Shown here in pieces: positions 52,854 to 61,037 of a stretch of 64,000 nt of DNA. The stretch comes from VXRD01 sp965242535. GTDB lineage: Bacteria > Latescibacterota > UBA2968. A program made the position numbers and the translations under genes. The stretch covers positions 1,860,001 to 1,924,000 of the forward strand of contig OZ251458.1 of assembly GCA_965242535.1 (NCBI GenBank). The letters run 5' to 3'. The notes under the pieces were generated by a model. That model had not been told where the DNA came from, made no database searches, and worked only from the letters and a program-made list of their open reading frames with translations. Numbering within the stretch: position 1 is the first letter of the stretch; every line of letters begins with the position of its first letter.

Positions 52854-54185
52854 CTAAAATTTTGAGACCAGGAGCACCAATTTGCCCAGCCTGACTTTGG
52901 CGCCGTAGTCCAATGGCACGGGGCGAAATGGCGACAGGCGGGTCTCATTCAAAAACGTGCCGTTGCTCGAGTTCAAATCTTCGACGTAAAACCGATCCTC
53001 CCGAACCGCGATTCGCACGTGCCGCCGGGATACATTCTCGTCATTGACGACCTCATCCACCAAGTCGGGATGCCGACCGAGGGATAGCCCCAGGCGTTGA
53101 CCCGCGAATCTCTCGGGCGACAAGGCGATGCGAATGCGATTGCCGCGGCCATCAAAACCGGACAGCACCAGACCGCGCCCTGGCCCTGCGGATCGCTGGG
53201 GTTTTCTCGCGGCAAAGGGATGTGGCCCTGCGGATCGTTTTTGAACCGCGCCAACGCCCCCTCGGCCGATCCGCCTGCTCATGCCTTCTGCGACTCGGAC
53301 GATCTGTCGCCGCGGTTTTTTCAGGGCGAATGCCAAGGCGATCAACGTCAGGAGGCCCAAGGCGATTCCCCAGATCAGAAATTGATCGCGTGCTTCTTCG
53401 GCTCGTTTCCGCGCTCGATCCGCGTCTTTCAGCGCCTTTTGCATCTCTTCGGCACTGCCCGCGCCATCGGCGGACAAACACGCATGGGTCTCCGATTGAA
53501 AGGCGATGTTGTGCGTTTGCAAAAGCCTCGCGAGTTCCTCGATGTGCGAGGACCAGTAAATCCCCGCGGCATGGGGAACGCGCTCTGTCCCGCCGGACGG
53601 ACTGCGAATGAGGATGAGAGACGCTTGCGTATTCACGCCGATCACCCTGCCGCAATCATCCACCAAGGGGCCGCCGCTGTTGCCCGGATTGGTCGGCGCG
53701 TTGTGTTGAATGATCCTGAAGTTTTGGCGGAGCCACGCGCCCGTAAAAACGCGCCCGATGACGCCGTCCTGCACGGTTGGGTCATGCGCGGGCCTTTCCC
53801 TGTCCGCGCCGCCGGGATAGCCAATGGCCCAGACTTTCTGCCCTTTTTTGGCTTGTGCGAGCGAAAAGGTGATGGGCGGAAGGTCGATCCCCTGAACGCG
53901 GACAATAGCCAAGTCGAGCTGCGAGGATGTGGCGATCACTTCGGCGTCATACATCCTGCTGGAATTTGTCGGTATGGCTTTGATCTGCCGCCCGCCCGCA
54001 ATGACGTGGACATTGGTGGCGATATAACCGCGGTCATTGATGACGAATCCCGTGCCCGCCCCAACGCCCCGGTTTGTCTGCGTGACGATCCGCACGACAC
54101 TCTTTTCAAGCGCGGCAAAATCGGGCGCGGCCATCGCATCGCGGCCACAAAAGAGCAATGCGACGACGAGAAGGACGCGAGGCAT
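52854..54185 (-). CDS. HtrA-like protease with membrane helix and C-terminal FHA domain
   Basis: The 443-aa protein has a signal peptide (1-19). The trypsin-like domain has His60 (TNVHVIAGG), Asp91 (QLDLAIVRV) and Ser170 (NPGNSGGPLV), so it should be active in the periplasm. A membrane helix (about 269-288) and a basic linker lead to a cytoplasmic FHA domain (about 350-443: SLGRHPDLVD, NVSRRHVRIAV, NSSNGTFLN). A transmembrane protease whose inner end reads phosphothreonine is a plausible signal coupler. The ATG at 54185 abuts R1 copy 5, whose end supplies GGAG as SD. VWA gene 15 bp downstream. Confidence 0.9.
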   Translation of the reverse strand: MPRVLLVVALLFCGRDAMAAPDFAALEKSVVRIVTQTNRGVGAGTGFVINDRGYIATNVHVIAGGRQIKAIPTNSSRMYDAEVIATSSQLDLAIVRVQGIDLPPITFSLAQAKKGQKVWAIGYPGGADRERPAHDPTVQDGVIGRVFTGAWLRQNFRIIQHNAPTNPGNSGGPLVDDCGRVIGVNTQASLILIRSPSGGTERVPHAAGIYWSSHIEELARLLQTHNIAFQSETHACLSADGAGSAEEMQKALKDADRARKRAEEARDQFLIWGIALGLLTLIALAFALKKPRRQIVRVAEGMSRRIGRGGVGAVQKRSAGPHPFAARKPQRSAGPGRGLVLSGFDGRGNRIRIALSPERFAGQRLGLSLGRHPDLVDEVVNDENVSRRHVRIAVREDRFYVEDLNSSNGTFLNETRLSPFRPVPLDYGAKVRLGKLVLLVSKF

Positions 54186-54600
54186 AAATACTCCGTAAAT
54201 TAAATGATACCAAATTTTTATACGCACAAACCAGCTCCTGCATGGCTCGCTTTTCTAAAACGTTTGGTCCTACAGCATTGTTGGTTGCCTCCGATGCCTT
54301 CGGCGACCTACTTTTTTTCAACAGCAAAAAAAAGTAGGCAAAAAATGCCGCTCTCATGCGCCGAGGGGCTAGGCACAGCGCAAATCGCTTTTGTAATCGC
54401 ACGCCATGCGTTGGCCTGCAAGGTGGGTTGCAAAATGGCTGTGGGTTGCGAGACGGACTTGCGCGCTGTGCCTGATGGCTTTCGGTGATAGGTTTTGGGA
54501 TGGCACGGTTGGCGATGGCTTATTTGATGTACGGCATCACGGCCGGTACTCTCTTGAAAAATTGAAATTCCGAATTATTTAATTTACAGAGTATTGAATC
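54186..54600. repeat. R1 dispersed repeat, copy 5
   Basis: Ends AAATACTCCGTAAATTAAAT (left) and ATTTAATTTACAGAGTATT (right) are inverted repeats. The central CCTACTTTTTTT/AAAAAAAGTAGG hairpin is at about 54308-54340. It fills the whole gap between the two protease-FHA genes and touches the start codon at 54185. Confidence 0.88.
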
Positions 54601-54611
54601 TGCTTTGCAAG

Positions 54612-56117
54612 TTACGCCTCCACCAAACGCACCTGAAAAACCACAGGCCCCACTTCGAGTTGATCGCCGTTTTGCAATGACACCCGTTCGCGCGGATCGA
54701 GCGCGCGGCCATTGACCCGCGTGCCATTGAGGGCATCCAAGTCCTCGGCGTAGAGATCGCCGCCGGAAACGGTTAGCCTGACGTGTTCGCGGGAAATGGA
54801 TTCGTGGTCGATCACAAAATCGGCTCTGTCGGGGCTGCGCCCGAGGATCGCGCCGGAGGGCGCGCCGAGTGCGATGGCCGATATACGCAACGCGAATGCC
54901 CTGCCCGCGGGGTCTCGGCCTTCCAACACACAGCTAAAGGGCGCGGGGCGCGGCGCGGCTTCGGCTACTCGTTCTGCCTCGCGCAAGCGGGACTCGGCAC
55001 TTTGCAGTCGCGCTTTTTTGCGTCGAGAAGAAAGCAGCCAGCCGAGAAATGCGATCAGCACAAGGGCCGCGCCGGTAGCGATAATCCATTGCAACCGTTG
55101 CGCGCTGCGCGCCTCTACAACCGCGAGGCTATCCGCGGCCTGTTCTCTCGCTGTTTTGACGCTGTCCGCTGCCGCGGCTTCGATGCTGTCCGCCCGTGCT
55201 CGATGGATGGAATCCGCCCGCGCTTTCTCGGCTTTGACGCTGTCCGCCAGTGCCCGGTTGATGGAATCCGCCCGTGCTTTGGCGCGCTCTGCGGCCAACC
55301 GAGCGGCGCGTTCCGCCCGTACCCGCTCCTCTGCGGCTTTGACGCTGTCCGCCAGTGCCCGGTCGATGGAATCCGCCCGCGCTTTGGCGGCGTTTCGCTC
55401 TCGTTCTGCGCGTTCAATCGCGCTCGGGCAGGCTTCTTCAACCGCGTGGTACGCAACACCCCTGCCCATCAGCGCGGCGATGATATCGCGGCTGCGTAGG
55501 GCAAAGACCGTTCCGCGCGGCTCTGCGTTTTTTTGAAACGGCCAGCGCCCGCGTTCGAGGTCGGGCGTGTTGATGGCGACCACATCCCCGCATTCGTTGA
55601 ACACGGGCATCCCAAAGGCTTTGGAGGTCACGACAGCATTGTGATGGAGCAGGTGGACCGCGGGATCGCCCGCTTTCTCACCCGGCAAAGTGTCGTAAGT
55701 GCCGATGGTGCCCTGAGAAATCCGAACGCTGTCTCCCGCTCCCGCGTCAAACCGCAAGGTCCGCACGGCGCGGCCCACGGCGGCCCCTCGCTCGGACAAG
55801 TTCAACGCGGGCAACCCCAACCCCCGCACGCGCAACAGCGCCAAGTTCATGTCCCGCCGGGCGAACACTTGTCGCGCCACGAGTTCAGCGCCCGTCTTTA
55901 AGGACACGACCGTTAGCCGCTCCGATCCCGCCAAGAGATGGGCATTGGTCAACACGTACCCCGCTCCATCGACGACAAAGCCACTTCCTTCCGCCGCGAG
56001 TCGGTTGCCCTCATGGGCACGCACCCGCACGATGCTTTCGGAAATGGCATCCACCTGCGCCCATGCAGAACTCGCAAACACCACCACAAAATGCACCATC
56101 ACAACAACGACACGCAT
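54612..56117 (-). CDS. Trypsin-like pseudoprotease with coiled coil, membrane helix and FHA domain
   Basis: The 501-aa paralogue of the preceding protease has the same order: signal peptide, trypsin fold, helix, FHA. The triad is broken. His60 remains (TNAHLLAG), but Asp91 is Asn (DMNLALL), and the GNSGGP loop reads SKAFGMP with Phe in place of Ser. A coiled coil with three RADSI-x-RALADSVK-type repeats (about 246-320) spans to the helix (344-362). The FHA domain ends the protein (LGRSPDRADFVID, ESISREHVRL, LNGTRVNGRAL). It probably acts as a ligand-binding sensor rather than a protease. Confidence 0.88.
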   Translation of the reverse strand: MRVVVVMVHFVVVFASSAWAQVDAISESIVRVRAHEGNRLAAEGSGFVVDGAGYVLTNAHLLAGSERLTVVSLKTGAELVARQVFARRDMNLALLRVRGLGLPALNLSERGAAVGRAVRTLRFDAGAGDSVRISQGTIGTYDTLPGEKAGDPAVHLLHHNAVVTSKAFGMPVFNECGDVVAINTPDLERGRWPFQKNAEPRGTVFALRSRDIIAALMGRGVAYHAVEEACPSAIERAERERNAAKARADSIDRALADSVKAAEERVRAERAARLAAERAKARADSINRALADSVKAEKARADSIHRARADSIEAAAADSVKTAREQAADSLAVVEARSAQRLQWIIATGAALVLIAFLGWLLSSRRKKARLQSAESRLREAERVAEAAPRPAPFSCVLEGRDPAGRAFALRISAIALGAPSGAILGRSPDRADFVIDHESISREHVRLTVSGGDLYAEDLDALNGTRVNGRALDPRERVSLQNGDQLEVGPVVFQVRLVEA

Positions 56118-56330
56118 GGGGATCTCCTCCCTTGTATCTTCGGACAGGCACGGGAGCCTGTCCCTACGATTGCTTCTCCCGTCTTGTATCTTTGGCCGAG
56201 CAGGGGCATCGCCTTTTTGTGTTGTGAACTGGCTGTCGCCAGTTGTACCCCGCTCGTGCCTTTTGTGGCTAACCCCATCTTCCGTCTCCCGTCTCCCCTC
56301 TTTGCTATTGATCTTTTTCTAAGAAGCCAT
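56118..56330. repeat. Intergenic region with R4, R3 and left target duplication
   Basis: R4 palindrome at 56142-56163 and an R3 at 56226-56259 (arms AACTGGC/GCCAGTT). A pyrimidine tract follows, then AGAAGCCAT (56322-56330), the first nine bases of R2 copy 4. GAAGCCAT (56323-56330) is the left copy of the IS target duplication. Confidence 0.8.
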
Positions 56331-57526
56331 CATACTACGCGACAAAACTAAGAATCGGGTAAAAATCGCGCTTCTTTTAGGATTTTCAGACAGCGTTGGA
56401 ATGTGCGTGCGTGGTCTTGAATATTCAAAAGGACATATTGCAGATAATCGAGTCCATATCGAAAGAGACTTTTCTCTTTTTTCTCATGGTTTTTTATTTT
56501 GAGCGGGGTGTGGTGGGCGCGCGCTTCGCCCATGAGATGGGCCCAACACACGGCGAGGGTCAAGAGCGCGATGAGTTTTTCGATGCGGTCGGCGTCGGTG
56601 AGATGGGTCTGTTCGAGATCAAAGCCTCGGCGTTTGAGGTTGGCAAAAAGGACTTCAATACTCCATCGTTTTTTATAGGTCTTGAGTGCGTCAATGCCTT
56701 GTGTGTTGCTGCCGACCATCACCCATTCCTCTGGGCATCGGATTGCCGATAAAGAGAGCGATTGTCCATAGACGCGCCCGGGTTTTGGCAAGGTCGTTTG
56801 CTGATTCAAGGTCAGATTGGCGAATCGTTTTTTCAATGGAATCGCTTTTTGTCCCGTTTCGAGGATCGCGTTTTCTTTGAGGCGAATGACAAAAGGCATG
56901 TTGTTTTCGGTCAACCACTTAAACCATTTTCGCCCAATAAATTCGCGGTCGGCCACCAAGGCGCGAATCTTACAGGTCTTGATGTGTTGACGGACCCGTT
57001 TCATGAGGTCTATGCGCTCTTGCGTGCTCGAGTTGCCCTTTTTGTGGAGCATCTTGAAGCAAATGGGAAACGCCATGTCTCGATAGAGGATGCCCACGGT
57101 CAGGAGATTGATCGACACCTTACCCAACGACCATTGGGTCCGGTCCATGGCGAGGATAAAATCCGATTTGACCGGTAAGAGATGCAGAATCAAGCCCGTT
57201 GCCCAATCTTCCGGTAGCGTGAACTCGGCGAAAAAACGTTGGATTCTGCGGTAGTTGGATTTTGGCTTCACTTTGCCATTGAGCGCATTGGCCAGTTTGG
57301 TCAAATTGACGGTCGTCACTTTCATCAAGGCCAAGAGAAAGGCCGAGAGGAAGGTCACCCGGGCTTTGTGCCAAGGAAAATGCGCTTGCAAGATGGGGTA
57401 CAGTTGCATAACTTGATCCGACATAGACCTGTGCTTTCCGAGAAGGGGTGAGGGTTTTTGCGGATAACTTAAATCTAACTCTTTTTCAGATTTTGCACAG
57501 GTCTTTATTTTTTGTCGCGTAGTATG
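56331..57526 (-). mobile_element. IS4-family insertion sequence, complete
   Basis: 1196 bp with perfect 17-bp terminal inverted repeats CATACTACGCGACAAAA. Flanked by an 8-bp direct repeat GAAGCCAT (56323-56330 and 57527-57534). It carries one transposase gene. Intact ends and clean duplication suggest a recent insertion. Confidence 0.95.
56348..57424 (-). CDS. IS4-family transposase
   Basis: The 358-aa DDE transposase has the first Asp in FILAMDRTQWSLG, second in ALVADREFIGRKW, and the Y-x2-R-x3-E-x6-K signature in YKKRWSIEVLFANLK. The N-terminal region (HFPWHKARVTFLSAFLLAL, NYRRIQRFFAEF) fits this group. It cuts and pastes the element by its inverted repeats. The start at 57424 keeps the gene inside the element; the longer frame runs outside it. 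The frame is intact, so it may be active. Confidence 0.93.
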   Translation of the reverse strand: MSDQVMQLYPILQAHFPWHKARVTFLSAFLLALMKVTTVNLTKLANALNGKVKPKSNYRRIQRFFAEFTLPEDWATGLILHLLPVKSDFILAMDRTQWSLGKVSINLLTVGILYRDMAFPICFKMLHKKGNSSTQERIDLMKRVRQHIKTCKIRALVADREFIGRKWFKWLTENNMPFVIRLKENAILETGQKAIPLKKRFANLTLNQQTTLPKPGRVYGQSLSLSAIRCPEEWVMVGSNTQGIDALKTYKKRWSIEVLFANLKRRGFDLEQTHLTDADRIEKLIALLTLAVCWAHLMGEARAHHTPLKIKNHEKKEKSLFRYGLDYLQYVLLNIQDHARTFQRCLKILKEARFLPDS

Positions 57527-57690
57527 GAAGCCATCTAAAAACTCGGACCGCCATTGAGATCGTCGCAAAAGCATTCGCTTTTCGCAGGTCAAAACCATAC
57601 ATAGCGCGAAAATAGGACGCCTTGATTCCCCCCTTCCTCGCAGGAAGGGGGGCCAGGGGGGTAGGTCCCAATAATTTTTAGATGGCTTCT
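57527..57690. mobile_element. R2 MITE-like element, copy 4 (interrupted by the IS)
   Basis: With 56322-56330 removed from the other side of the IS, it reconstructs a normal R2 of about 165 bp: AGAAGCCAT, then CTAAAAACTCGG, through to TTTTTAGATGGCTTCT. Its right end overlaps the last codons and the stop of the kinase gene. Confidence 0.88.
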
Positions 57691-59207
57691 AAGATACGCA
57701 TGCCAACGTTCTTCATTTGCCGTAGCATAATCAACCAGACCAAACCCTGAATGATCCCTATGGACATTAGGCATATAGCGCGTGTAGGCGCGTGTAGCAT
57801 AATCAACCACAAACCCTGAATGATCCCTCTTGTGACCAGAATGTTCGCTGCTACATCAATGTCATTGGTATTTATGATGATCAGTAATAATTCTATCCAC
57901 GGCAACCAGCAGAATGACAAACTGAGAAACGTACTGATCTTTGTTTGATAGGACTTTTGACCGATCTCGGCATTGAGGGCTTTGGCGAGGCTGTGAATTG
58001 CAACGAAGTTCCAGTAGAAATTGAATAATGGGATAAAGAGAAAGCCAACGGCTTTGCCTGGGGTTGTCCTCGCTTTGTCGGCGGGGATGAGCGACCACAA
58101 TTTGTACAGAACATCACAACCGAACCCCAAGGCAACGACTGCGGCGAAAAATATAAAGCCCCCGTGTATGAGACCCAATGGTATGGCAACCGACAAAAAA
58201 ATCCAGTGCCACCTGAAACTTCTGTACAGACGCCTCGCGTCGTCAAAGGGTGAACGGCCCGAGTCGCTAACGGCAATTTCAGCAGGGGAAGCGACTCGTT
58301 CGCTCCTTCTCTCAACGGACTCGCTTTGCGCCGCTCCTTTCAAAGTATCGCGCCATGCGGACACGCTTTGCGGACGGGCGTCCTCATTGACTTGCAGCGC
58401 GTGATCGATGGCGGCGAGAAATTCATGGCTCGCTTGTCCCCTGCACCGATCCGAAACCGGAATCAGCGGATCGCGGCGCACCCGATCCGTCGCATCATCG
58501 GGCACATCATCGGTCAATGCGCGATAGCACACCCCGCCGAGTGCGTAAATATCCGTCCAAGGCCCTTGATCGCCGCGGCTCGAATACTGCTCTATCGGCG
58601 CGTACCCAGGCGTCACGATGGACGTCACCGAACGGCTCTTGGCCCCGATCGCTTGACGCGCCGCGCCGAAGTCTATCAACACGGGCGACTCGTCCTTGTC
58701 TCGAATAATGATGTTGCCCGGCTTGATGTCTCGATGCAGAAAATCCGCTTGATGTACTTCTTCCAAGCCGTCGAGGATCGGATGGAGAATCGCCTTGAGC
58801 TCCGCCTCGGTCAGCACCCCTTTGCGGTTGAGATACGCGGACAGAGTCTCGCCCTCGGCGTATTCCATCACGATATACGCCGTGCGGTTGGCTTCAAAAA
58901 AATGATGCACGCGCACGATGTTCGGATGCTGAAACCGCGCCAAAATTCGGGCTTCGTCGATAAAGCGATCCAGGCCCCACTGAAAGTCCGCCGCCGCCTG
59001 AGACGATTGCGGCACCACGGACAGATCGCGCTCGCGAGTGGCGAGATCCGCGGGCAAGTACTCCTTGATCGCCACGGGAATATCCAGCGCGTGATTCCAG
59101 CCGAGGTAGGTGATCCCAAATCCGCCATGGCCGAGGACGCGGTGAAACTCAAAATCCCCAATGCGCGTGCCCTGCGGTAAAGCCAATCTGTGTTGTGTTT
59201 CGTTCAT
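57678..59207 (-). CDS. Membrane Ser/Thr protein kinase
   Basis: The 509-aa protein has an N-terminal Hanks-type kinase (about 15-285): LGHGGFGITYLG (25-36), Lys48 in VAIKEYLP, Glu85, HRDIKPGN (158-165), DFGAAR (179-184) and APIEQYSSRGDQGPWTDIYALG. From about 330 it has several hydrophobic segments, with TTPGKAVGFLFIPLFNFYWNFVA. The last part repeats RGIIQGLWLIML and IGIIQGLVWLIML, from a duplication of about 70 bp. The final residues LEAI and the stop are read from R2. It is the presumed writer of phosphothreonine for the FHA proteins. AAAGGGA precedes the ATG at 59207. Confidence 0.92.
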   Translation of the reverse strand: MNETQHRLALPQGTRIGDFEFHRVLGHGGFGITYLGWNHALDIPVAIKEYLPADLATRERDLSVVPQSSQAAADFQWGLDRFIDEARILARFQHPNIVRVHHFFEANRTAYIVMEYAEGETLSAYLNRKGVLTEAELKAILHPILDGLEEVHQADFLHRDIKPGNIIIRDKDESPVLIDFGAARQAIGAKSRSVTSIVTPGYAPIEQYSSRGDQGPWTDIYALGGVCYRALTDDVPDDATDRVRRDPLIPVSDRCRGQASHEFLAAIDHALQVNEDARPQSVSAWRDTLKGAAQSESVERRSERVASPAEIAVSDSGRSPFDDARRLYRSFRWHWIFLSVAIPLGLIHGGFIFFAAVVALGFGCDVLYKLWSLIPADKARTTPGKAVGFLFIPLFNFYWNFVAIHSLAKALNAEIGQKSYQTKISTFLSLSFCWLPWIELLLIIINTNDIDVAANILVTRGIIQGLWLIMLHAPTRAICLMSIGIIQGLVWLIMLRQMKNVGMRILEAI

Positions 59208-59663
59208 CGCAGTCCCTTTACGTGAAAGCCGTGGTCAACCCCGCACATAGCCCCTCGCAAAATCCATTCGCTATGTTTTGTTGTTCCAGACCAGAGTACG
59301 CGACAAAAGCGCGGAGCGGGGTATGAAGGCGAGTAATCCGAGCATGAAGGCGAGTAATCCGAGCATGACTGCGCTAGCCGTTCATCGTAGGGACAGGCCC
59401 CCGTGCCTGTCCGAAGCAACGAATCGCTGAAAGGGACCAAATCAGACAATGGAAAATCACTGGCCCGTTGCCCATTGTTGCTGGCGATAAGATAATGCGA
59501 AAACCGATTATGAGATAGGAACTTTTATCGCGCTAGGCGATTTGTTCGATCCATTGAGCGGGTTGCGTAAGTGTGGACTGCGATTTGCGGAGGGTGTATT
59601 TTAAGCGCGTGGCGATGGATCGGGACGAGGGGTGGAAAAATCTCATTCTCGAAAGGGCGAACC
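59208..59663. other. Intergenic region, no gene seen
   Basis: It contains two direct repeats of GCATGAAGGCGAGTAATCCG (about 59320-59362) and an R4 palindrome at 59391-59412. TACGCGACAAAA at 59297-59308 equals the inner part of the IS4 terminal repeat, perhaps a relic. No convincing coding frame was found. Confidence 0.6.
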
Positions 59664-59861
59664 ATGGTGCGCGAGATCGCGATGGCGGGCATATCCGTTG
59701 GGGCGGTGATCGCCCTGGCGTGGTGGCTTGAACATCCAAAAAAAGAAGTGGGTAGCCTGCTGGCTATCGGCATATTCGCGGTGCTCGTCGCGGTGGCATT
59801 TTTCAAAAAGAAAAACCAAGTGACGCGCTACCAAAAGATGAAGCGGAAAAAGGAGCGGTGA
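59664..59861 (+). CDS. Small membrane protein, two helices
   Basis: The 65-aa protein has two hydrophobic helices (EIAMAGISVGAVIALAWWL and VGSLLAIGIFAVLVAVAFF) separated by a HPKKE turn, with a highly basic tail KKKNQVTRYQKMKRKKER. AAAGGG precedes the ATG at 59664. No family recognised. Both termini probably face the cytoplasm. Confidence 0.6.
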   Translation: MVREIAMAGISVGAVIALAWWLEHPKKEVGSLLAIGIFAVLVAVAFFKKKNQVTRYQKMKRKKER

Positions 59862-59939
59862 GAAGGGTGAGCGGGTAGCCCCGTTGTCACTCCCGTGTCC
59901 AGTGACTTTGTTTTTTATTTTTAATTCTGGACCCTGCTT

Positions 59940-60378
59940 TAATACTCTGTAAATTGAATAATTCGGAATATCAATTTTTTGAGAGAGTGACGGACGTGAT
60001 GCCGTACATCAAATAAGCCATCGCCAAACGTGCCATCCCAAAAGCCTATCAACGAAAGCCATCACGCACAGCGCGCAAGTCCGTTTCGCAACCCACATCT
60101 TTGTTGCAACCCACTTTGCAGGCTGACTTATGTCGTGCGATTACAAAAGCGATTGAACTGCTGGAGCAGTTGTACCCCGCTCGTGCTGTGCAAGCCCCTC
60201 GGCGCATGAGAGCGGCATTTTTTGCCTACTTTTTTTTGCTGTTGAAAAAAAGTAGGTCGCCGAAGGCATCGAAGGCAACAAACAATGCTTTAGGGTCAAA
60301 CGTTTTAGAAAAGCGAGCTATGCAGATGCTGAGTTGTGCGTATCAAAATTTGGTATCATTTAATTTACGGAGTATTTA
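59940..60378. repeat. R1 dispersed repeat, copy 6, with an R3 inserted
   Basis: Ends AATACTCTGTAAATTGAAT and ATTTAATTTACGGAGTATTT. At 60155-60184 a 30-bp R3 (GAACTGCTGGAGCAGTT plus GTACCCCGCTCGT) replaces the TGC found in other copies between GCGATT and GCTGTGC. The central CCTACTTTTTTT hairpin is intact. Confidence 0.88.
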
Positions 60379-60455
60379 AGCACTCAGGGGCATACTTTCG
60401 TCAGAATGACGGTGGGCGGGCTGACCGCTTGGGTGCTACCGGATCGGGGGAAATC

Positions 60456-61025
60456 ATGAAACGAAAATTCGCGCAGCGCGTTTCTCTGGTCTTAAACCCC
60501 CTGTTCGTCTTGGCGATAGCGATCGCGCTCGTGTCTGTCAAGGCGTCTGGCGCGGGGGTTTGGCCCGCGGCACTGGTCGTCTTTGTGTTCGGCGCGCTCG
60601 TTCCCCTGTGCGTCGTATGGCACATGTTGCGGCGCGGCGCGATCGGCGAGGTGTTCATCCCGCACCGCGCGGAGCGACCGCGTCCCCTGTTCTCGTTCGC
60701 AATGAGTGCTTGGTTGGGTGCCGGTGTCCTGTACCTAATGGACGCGCCGCAGGCATTGAACGCGCTGATGCTGTGCGTGGCGATTTTGAGCGTCATCGCG
60801 CTGTTGGTGACGATGCGCTGGAAAATCAGCTTGCACGCCTTGGGAATCTGGGCCGCGTGTGCGGCGGTGATCGCCCTGTACGGCAACAGCGGTTGGCTGG
60901 CGGTCGTCCCCGCGGGCATGGCGTCTTGGGCGCGATATGCCTTGCGCGTTCATTCCCTGCCGCAAATTTTGGCGGGGAGCATCGTGGGGGCTGGCACGGC
61001 GTTTTTCATTTTTGCGAACGCATAA
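60456..61025 (+). CDS. PAP2-like membrane phosphatase
   Basis: The 189-aa protein has five to six hydrophobic segments. WKISLHALGIWAA and SWARYALRVHSLPQILAGSIVGAG match the two His-containing motifs of the PAP2 superfamily (phosphatidate and isoprenyl-diphosphate phosphatases). The first KxxxxxxRP motif is seen as HRAERPRPLF. The substrate is unknown. The start at 60456 follows GGGGGAAATC; the frame upstream is R1 sequence. The enolase-superfamily gene starts 12 bp later. Confidence 0.75.
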   Translation: MKRKFAQRVSLVLNPLFVLAIAIALVSVKASGAGVWPAALVVFVFGALVPLCVVWHMLRRGAIGEVFIPHRAERPRPLFSFAMSAWLGAGVLYLMDAPQALNALMLCVAILSVIALLVTMRWKISLHALGIWAACAAVIALYGNSGWLAVVPAGMASWARYALRVHSLPQILAGSIVGAGTAFFIFANA

Positions 61026-61037
61026 CGAGGAGAAACC

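Noticed and set aside
48597..59207. Type VI secretion regulatory cluster (PpkA/PppA/Fha)
   Set aside because: No Tss structural gene (VipA/B, Hcp, ClpV, TssM, TssK) is in the window, and the channel and VWA genes are not part of that system.
59297..59308. Second IS4 end
   Set aside because: Only 12 bp of the 17-bp terminal repeat match and no partner end or transposase is nearby; it may be chance or an old relic.
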